From CAZTXD01 sp964617995 (GTDB lineage: Bacteria > Actinomycetota > Acidimicrobiia > Spongiisociales > ZC4RG35), in NCBI GenBank assembly GCA_964617995.1, contig CAZTXD010000131.1, positions 1 through 10,319 of the forward strand: a stretch of DNA of 10,319 bases, read 5' to 3'. A model generated the notes under the pieces. It searched no databases. It was not told where the DNA came from and saw nothing but the letters and a program-made list of their open reading frames with translations. A program made the translations under genes and the position numbers. Positions 6,771 to 10,319 of the stretch are shown piece by piece; the stretch's first letter is position 1, and the number at the start of each line of letters is the position of its first letter.

Positions 6771-6783
6771 TACACTGCGTTCG
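6771..6783 (+). promoter_or_regulatory. -10 box that fixes the aldolase GTG start
   Basis: TACACT (6771-6776) is followed by 7 nt and GTG 6784. The position independently agrees with the protein family's N-terminus (M/V-IDLRSDTVT), so promoter and homology support the same start. Confidence 0.65.
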
Positions 6784-7842
6784 GTGATCGACCTCAGATC
6801 CGACACGGTGACCACACCTTGCGAACCGATGCGCGAGGCGATGGCCAGAGCGGCAGTGGGTGACGACCAGTTCGGTGAGGACCCGACTGTGAACGCCCTC
6901 CAGGAGCGGGTGGCGGCAATGCTGGGGAAGGAGGCGGCTCTGTGGGTGCCGACCGGCACCATGGCCAACCAGGTGGCCCTCCGCGCCATGACCCGGCCCG
7001 GCGACGATGTCATCGTGGCGGAAGGCGCCCACGTGGTGTGGTCCGAGACCGGGGCGGGCGGCGCCAATGCCGGGGTCCAGTTCACACAGCTGGGCGGAGA
7101 CGTGGGCTACTTCGAGGCATCGGAGGTGACGGAGGCGATGAAACCGCGGGACCACATAATCCTCCCCCCGACGACGCTGGTGTCGATAGAGAGCACCCAC
7201 AACCGTGCCGGCGGGGTGGCCGTGCCTCCCCGGACCATGATCGACGTGTGTGCCGTCGCCGCCGACGCCGGTGTGTCGACCTACCTGGACGGTGCCCGTC
7301 TGTGGAACGCATCGGTGGCCACCGGCGAGACCCTCACCGCCCTCGCCGATCCCTTCGACCTGGTCTGGGTTGCATTCTCGAAGGGTCTCGGCGCTCCCGG
7401 AGGGTCGATGCTGGCGGGCTCGACCGAGCTGATCACCCGGGCCCGCCGCTATCGGCGCATGCTGGGAGGGGCGATGCGTCAGGTGGGCATATTCGCCGCG
7501 GCGGCCGAGCATGCCCTCGACGATCATCTCGAGGACCTGAAGACAGATCACGACAACGCCCGCGCCATCGCCGGCATCCTGGCGACCTCCCCTGCCGTCG
7601 ACCTCGACCCCGGCAGTGTCGACTCCAACATCCTCATGTTCGGGCTGGCCCGCGGTGCCGACGTCTCCGCCACCGTGGCGAGAGCGGCAGCGGCGGGCGT
7701 CGCCGTTTTCGGCTTCGGCAGCCGGATCCGGGCGGTGACCCACCGCGACGTCACCACCGAGCAGTGCCTGGAGGCGGCACGGGTTCTGGTCGAAGCAGCC
7801 GAGGCCACGGCCGGCGGCCCCTCGGCAACCGACGGCCGGTAA
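6784..7842 (+). CDS. ltaE: Low-specificity L-threonine aldolase (PLP-dependent)
   Basis: A 352-aa fold-type I PLP enzyme that cleaves L-threonine or L-allo-threonine to glycine and acetaldehyde in the cytoplasm. The family N-terminus IDLRSDTVT is at residues 2-10. Active-site landmarks fall at canonical positions: H83 (EGAHVVW, stacking over the cofactor), D169 and R172 in YLDGARLWNAS, and the Schiff-base K200 in AFSKGLGAPGGS. GDDQFGEDPTVNALQ and WVPTGTMANQ are also diagnostic, and the length is normal. GTG 6784 is chosen because it gives the family N-terminus and sits 7 nt after a -10 box. A longer frame opens at TTG 6682 but would add 34 unrelated residues. The gene is convergent with the NUDIX gene, with only 3 nt between the two stop codons. 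It may supply glycine or detoxify hydroxy-amino acids; no pathway partner is adjacent. Confidence 0.93.
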   Translation: MIDLRSDTVTTPCEPMREAMARAAVGDDQFGEDPTVNALQERVAAMLGKEAALWVPTGTMANQVALRAMTRPGDDVIVAEGAHVVWSETGAGGANAGVQFTQLGGDVGYFEASEVTEAMKPRDHIILPPTTLVSIESTHNRAGGVAVPPRTMIDVCAVAADAGVSTYLDGARLWNASVATGETLTALADPFDLVWVAFSKGLGAPGGSMLAGSTELITRARRYRRMLGGAMRQVGIFAAAAEHALDDHLEDLKTDHDNARAIAGILATSPAVDLDPGSVDSNILMFGLARGADVSATVARAAAAGVAVFGFGSRIRAVTHRDVTTEQCLEAARVLVEAAEATAGGPSATDGR

Positions 7843-7845
7843 CGC

Positions 7846-8466
7846 TCAGTCGAAGTCGGTCGGGATCGTCCGGTCGCGGTGGTGGTCGCCCATCCTCCGG
7901 ATCTGACGCTCGGTGACCCGACCGGTCGACAACGCCGGGAGGTGGTCGACCTCGAACCAGCCCACCTCGGACGTCTCCACCGACGCCTCGGCTCGACCGC
8001 CTAGGAGGTCGCACAGGAAGAAGAGTATGTAGGCATGATCGGGAGCAGGCGGGTGCTCGTGGCGGAGCTTGTCGACGACTGCAGCCAGCTTGACCGTAGA
8101 CACCCGGTAGCCGCTCTCCTCGGTGACCTCACGCTCGACGGAGTCCGCCGGGGACTCGCCCACGTCGATCCATCCCCCGGGCAGCGCCCAGAGGCCGTCG
8201 GCCGTCTCCCGCACCAGGAGAACACGGTCTGTCTCGTCGAACACCGCCGCCCGGCAGATGAGGAGGGGAGTGGCATAGCCGCGGTACCCGGCGAAGACCT
8301 CATGGACGGGTTCGGGGTCCTCCGGATATGCAGCCATCTCCGCCGCCACACGCTGCACCTCCTCGTACCGTTGACGGTCGAAGGCGCCGTCGGCGAAGGT
8401 GAGACCGGTCCGGGCGATGGCCCGCAGCGTCCGGGCCCAATCGAGGAGGGGGCTGTTCGGGGGCAC
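7846..8466 (-). CDS. NUDIX hydrolase with Nudix_N domain
   Basis: A 206-aa protein with two parts. Residues ~6-45 (LLDWARTLRAIARTGLTFADGAFDRQRYEEV) match the helical Nudix_N extension found in a subgroup that includes Bacillus CDP-choline pyrophosphatase. Residues ~66-200 form the Nudix fold. The Nudix box is complete: G98, E104, R112-E113, E116-E117, G119 (GX5EX7REUXEEXGU, with Tyr in the last hydrophobic slot), so metal-dependent hydrolysis of a nucleoside diphosphate linked to another moiety is expected. The exact substrate is unknown; a CDP-alcohol or ADP-sugar is plausible from the family. The start is GTG 8466, 6 nt after a TAGCGT -10 box. It is divergent from the SDR gene, with 48 nt between start codons, and its 3' end abuts the threonine aldolase gene. 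Confidence 0.9.
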   Translation of the reverse strand: MPPNSPLLDWARTLRAIARTGLTFADGAFDRQRYEEVQRVAAEMAAYPEDPEPVHEVFAGYRGYATPLLICRAAVFDETDRVLLVRETADGLWALPGGWIDVGESPADSVEREVTEESGYRVSTVKLAAVVDKLRHEHPPAPDHAYILFFLCDLLGGRAEASVETSEVGWFEVDHLPALSTGRVTERQIRRMGDHHRDRTIPTDFD

Positions 8467-8478
8467 CCGGGCACGCTA
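8467..8478 (-). promoter_or_regulatory. -10 box of leaderless NUDIX promoter
   Basis: On the minus strand, TAGCGT (complement of 8473-8478) is followed by 6 nt and the GTG start at 8466. It sits back to back with the SDR promoter, so both promoters occupy a 48-nt interval and may interfere or share regulation. Confidence 0.45.
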
Positions 8479-8501
8479 CCGGCCGCGGCAGGGCGAGCCC
8501 A

Positions 8502-8514
8502 TACAATCCCGCCG
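8502..8514 (+). promoter_or_regulatory. -10 box of leaderless SDR promoter
   Basis: TACAAT (8502-8507), the best consensus -10 in the window, is followed by 7 nt and ATG 8515. It fixes the start of the dehydrogenase, although the frame stays open upstream to 8035, antisense to the NUDIX gene. Confidence 0.7.
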
Positions 8515-9261
8515 ATGAGCACACTCAACGGGCTACGCGTGATCGTGACGGGAGGTGCGGCGGGCATCGGCCGGGCCGTCGCCGATCACTTCGCGGGGGA
8601 GGGTGCCGCAGTGGCCGTTTTCGACGTAGTCACCGACGCCACGGTGGAGGGGGCGCTGTCCATCCACTGCGATGTCGCCGATGACGCCTCCGTCCTGTCG
8701 GCAGTGGAACGAGCCGCCGATGAGCTAGGAGGTATCGATGTCGTCGTCAACAACGCCGGGATCGGGGCGGCAGGCGACGTCGCCGCCAACCCCGACTCGG
8801 AGTGGCTCCGCCTCTACGACGTGAATGTGGTGGGTATCGCCCGGGTCACGAGGGCTGCCCTCCCGTATCTGCGGCTGTCGCAACATCCGTCCGTGATCAA
8901 CATGTCGTCGATCGTGGCCATCGCCGGCTTGCCCGACCGGGCCGCCTACTCGGCGACGAAGGGGGCGGTGCAGGCGCTCACCATGGCGATGGCGGCCGAC
9001 CACGCCGTCGAGGGAATACGGGTCAACTGTGTCAACCCTTCCACGGTCGACACCCCGTGGGTGCGGCGTCTGATCGAAGGTTCGGACGATCCCGATCGCA
9101 CCCGGGCGTCTCTCGAGAACCGCCAGCCGACCGGGCGCCTGATCGCTCCCGAGGAGGTGGCGGCTGCGGTGGCGTATCTCGCCCGGCCGGGCTCGCCGGG
9201 CCTCACCGGCGTCTCCCTCAACGTGGACGGTGGCATGTTCGCCGTCCGGCCCCGACGCTGA
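8515..9261 (+). CDS. NAD(P)-dependent short-chain dehydrogenase/reductase
   Basis: A 248-aa classical SDR. It shows the cofactor motif TGGAAGIG (12-19), D37 at the end of the second strand (which favours NAD over NADP), NNAG (79-82), structural N104, and the catalytic S132, Y145 and K149 (YSATK). All are in the usual places and the length is normal. The C-terminal half (PSTVDTPWVRRL, then NRQPTGRL and PEEV) is, from memory, closer to sugar-acid or 3-hydroxybutyrate dehydrogenases of the BDH2 / 2-keto-3-deoxy-L-fuconate type than to the FabG reductases of fatty-acid synthesis. The FabH gene follows 20 nt downstream, so a FabG-like role remains the rival reading. Both genes have separate -10 boxes. 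Oxidation of a small hydroxy acid or alcohol is the most I would claim. Confidence 0.9.
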   Translation: MSTLNGLRVIVTGGAAGIGRAVADHFAGEGAAVAVFDVVTDATVEGALSIHCDVADDASVLSAVERAADELGGIDVVVNNAGIGAAGDVAANPDSEWLRLYDVNVVGIARVTRAALPYLRLSQHPSVINMSSIVAIAGLPDRAAYSATKGAVQALTMAMAADHAVEGIRVNCVNPSTVDTPWVRRLIEGSDDPDRTRASLENRQPTGRLIAPEEVAAAVAYLARPGSPGLTGVSLNVDGGMFAVRPRR

Positions 9262-9268
9262 AGGACGC

Positions 9269-9281
9269 TACCCTCCCGATC
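9269..9281 (+). promoter_or_regulatory. -10 box of fabH promoter
   Basis: TACCCT (9269-9274) is followed by 7 nt and ATG 9282. It lies in the 20-nt gap after the SDR stop codon and is the same hexamer as that of the MFS gene. It would let the synthase be transcribed independently of the SDR. Confidence 0.6.
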
Positions 9282-10268
9282 ATGAGTGCCACCTCAGCAC
9301 TACTGGGCCTGGGTGGTTATGTTCCCGCCCGGATCGTCACCAATGAGGACTGGTCGCGCCTGGTCGGCACCACCGACGAATGGATCCGCACCCGAACGGG
9401 AATAGAGCGACGCCGTTTCGCCGCCGACGACGAGTCTACGGCGGACCTGGCCGAGAAGGCGGCCCGGGTGGCCCTGGGAGACGCACGTCTAGAAGGCAGC
9501 GACCTCGACGAGATCATCGTCGCCACCGACACCCCCGAGGTGTACACCCCCGACACCGCCGCCTTCCTTCAGACCCGCCTCGGAGCAGGCAACGTCCCCG
9601 CATTCGATCTGGGAGGGAGCGGATGCGCCGGATGGATCCAGGCCATCGACGTGGCCCGGGCCCGCATCGCTCTCGACCCGAAGCGCATCCTGGTGGTCGG
9701 GGTTGAGCTGATCTCCCGGCTCATCTCGTGGAAAGAGCGCGAGACCTGCGTGCTGTTCGGGGACGCCGCCGGCGCCGTGGTCATGGGCCCGCCCGGAAAC
9801 GGCCCCGAGCTCCTCGACGTGGTCTCGGGCACCGACGGCTCCAAGGCCGGCATCCTCACGCTCCTGGCCGGCGGCACTCGCATACCCTTCACGCAGGAGA
9901 CCATCGACTCCGGCGCTTACAGGCACCTGACGATGGACGGACGCGAGGTGTTCCGGGAAGCAGTCAAGCGCATGTCGACGGCTGTTCGGGAGGTGGTCGA
10001 CAAGATCGGGGGAGCGCTGTCGGACGTGGCTCTGGTGGTGCCACACCAGGCCAATCAGCGCATCATCGACGCCATCACCAAGGTGCTCGGCGTCGAGACC
10101 GACCGCGTCTATTCCAATATCGCCAACTACGGCAATACGGGTTCCGCCACCGTTCCCTTCGCTCTCTGGGAAGCCCGTGAAGTGGGTCGTATCCAGCCCG
10201 GCGACCTCGTTGTTCTCACCGCCTTCGGGGCCGGCTTCCACTGGGCCGCCGCCGCCATCCGCTTCTGA
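9282..10268 (+). CDS. fabH: 3-oxoacyl-ACP synthase III (FabH-type)
   Basis: A 328-aa thiolase-fold condensing enzyme. FabH joins a short acyl-CoA with malonyl-ACP, the first condensation of type II fatty-acid synthesis. The triad is intact: C115 (GGSGCAGW), H255 (VPHQANQR) and N285 (ANYGNTGSAT). The CoA-contacting W34 in TTDEWIRTRTGI is present, and the C-terminal GAGFHWAAAAIRF is family-typical. Length is normal (FabH is about 317-335 aa). ATG 9282 is supported by homology (LLGLGGYVPARIVTN at 7-21) and by the -10 box. One oddity is the nucleophile context: most FabH proteins read (A/S)ACAGF, here GSGCAGW, so the primer pocket may be altered and a role outside bulk fatty-acid synthesis (a secondary metabolite starter or a FabH paralogue) is possible. 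The stop codon lies one base before the second palindrome. Confidence 0.9.
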   Translation: MSATSALLGLGGYVPARIVTNEDWSRLVGTTDEWIRTRTGIERRRFAADDESTADLAEKAARVALGDARLEGSDLDEIIVATDTPEVYTPDTAAFLQTRLGAGNVPAFDLGGSGCAGWIQAIDVARARIALDPKRILVVGVELISRLISWKERETCVLFGDAAGAVVMGPPGNGPELLDVVSGTDGSKAGILTLLAGGTRIPFTQETIDSGAYRHLTMDGREVFREAVKRMSTAVREVVDKIGGALSDVALVVPHQANQRIIDAITKVLGVETDRVYSNIANYGNTGSATVPFALWEAREVGRIQPGDLVVLTAFGAGFHWAAAAIRF

Positions 10269-10269
10269 C

Positions 10270-10319
10270 CGTTTTCGCGCATCGAATGCGCGCCATAGCG
10301 CGCATTCGATGCGCGAAAA
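10270..10319. repeat. Nested palindromic repeat, copy 2 (cut by window end)
   Basis: The left arm 10272-10293 and right arm 10298-10319 form a perfect 22-bp stem with loop CATA (10294-10297). If the repeat continues as in copy 1, two further pairs would follow outside the window. Each arm is itself a perfect 7-bp hairpin: CGCGCAT-CGA-ATGCGCG at 10276-10292, and its mirror at 10299-10315. Copy 2 differs from copy 1 at only three of 50 positions, two of them in the loop. It begins one base after the fabH stop codon and could limit read-through or protect the 3' end of that mRNA. Confidence 0.9.

Noticed and set aside
6682..6783. N-terminal extension of the threonine aldolase from TTG 6682
   Set aside because: The family starts with (M)IDLRSDTVT, and a -10 box lies 7 nt before GTG 6784.
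6496..7743. Long minus-strand frame (415 residues) opposite the threonine aldolase
   Set aside because: It is His/Gly/Arg-rich, typical of the antisense of GC-rich genes, and lies opposite an unmistakable PLP enzyme.
8035..8514. N-terminal extension of the SDR
   Set aside because: It is antisense to the NUDIX gene; the SDR family N-terminus and the TACAAT box both place the start at 8515.
1..10319. Circular replicon with overlapping ends
   Set aside because: The two end repeats differ at three positions and share only short exact runs (about 22 nt), and the content is housekeeping-type without replication genes; a shared dispersed repeat is simpler.
10270..10319. Canonical rho-independent terminator of fabH
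   Set aside because: The stem is strong, but the 3' side ends in AAAA and no U-run follows on either strand.

Overview
The window (about 10.3 kb) is GC-rich, densely packed chromosomal DNA, most likely from an actinobacterium. Three things suggest this: a coenzyme-F420/PPOX-type protein resembling mycobacterial Rv1155, strong GC bias at third codon positions, and many apparently leaderless genes in which a TAnnnT -10 box lies 6-8 nt before the start codon. An environmental lineage such as Acidimicrobiia is plausible, but that is inference. I see no rRNA, tRNA, CRISPR array, transposase, phage or toxin-antitoxin gene.

Layout. Positions 1-52 and 10270-10319 hold two copies of one nested palindrome, identical at 47 of the 50 positions that can be compared, so the window begins and ends in the same repeat. 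Between them, left to right: (i) an F420/PPOX-family flavin-type protein (113-532, +); (ii) a tightly overlapping three-gene transport operon (621-5214, +) made of an MFS permease and two ABC half-transporters that look like a CydD/CydC-type heterodimer, joined by 1-nt and 4-nt overlaps; (iii) a small hotdog-fold thioesterase (5258-5638, +); (iv) a 158-nt intergenic stretch with a stacked hairpin and a heptamer repeat; (v) a protein of unknown function with YtpQ/DUF1444-like features (5797-6678, +); (vi) a PLP-dependent low-specificity threonine aldolase (6784-7842, +), convergent with (vii) a NUDIX hydrolase carrying the Nudix_N extension (7846-8466, -); (viii) divergent from it, a short-chain dehydrogenase (8515-9261, +), followed by (ix) a FabH-type 3-oxoacyl-ACP synthase III (9282-10268, +), which ends one base before the second palindrome.

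How the genes work together. The clearest functional unit is MFS-ABC-ABC, where start/stop overlaps imply translational coupling and the two ABC subunits probably form one exporter. The remaining genes look like independently promoted metabolic genes. SDR and FabH are only 20 nt apart and might share an acyl or ketone pathway, but FabH has its own -10 box. Most of the content is ordinary. The features most worth a second look are the flanking nested palindrome and the very regular leaderless promoter architecture, which also fixes several start codons.
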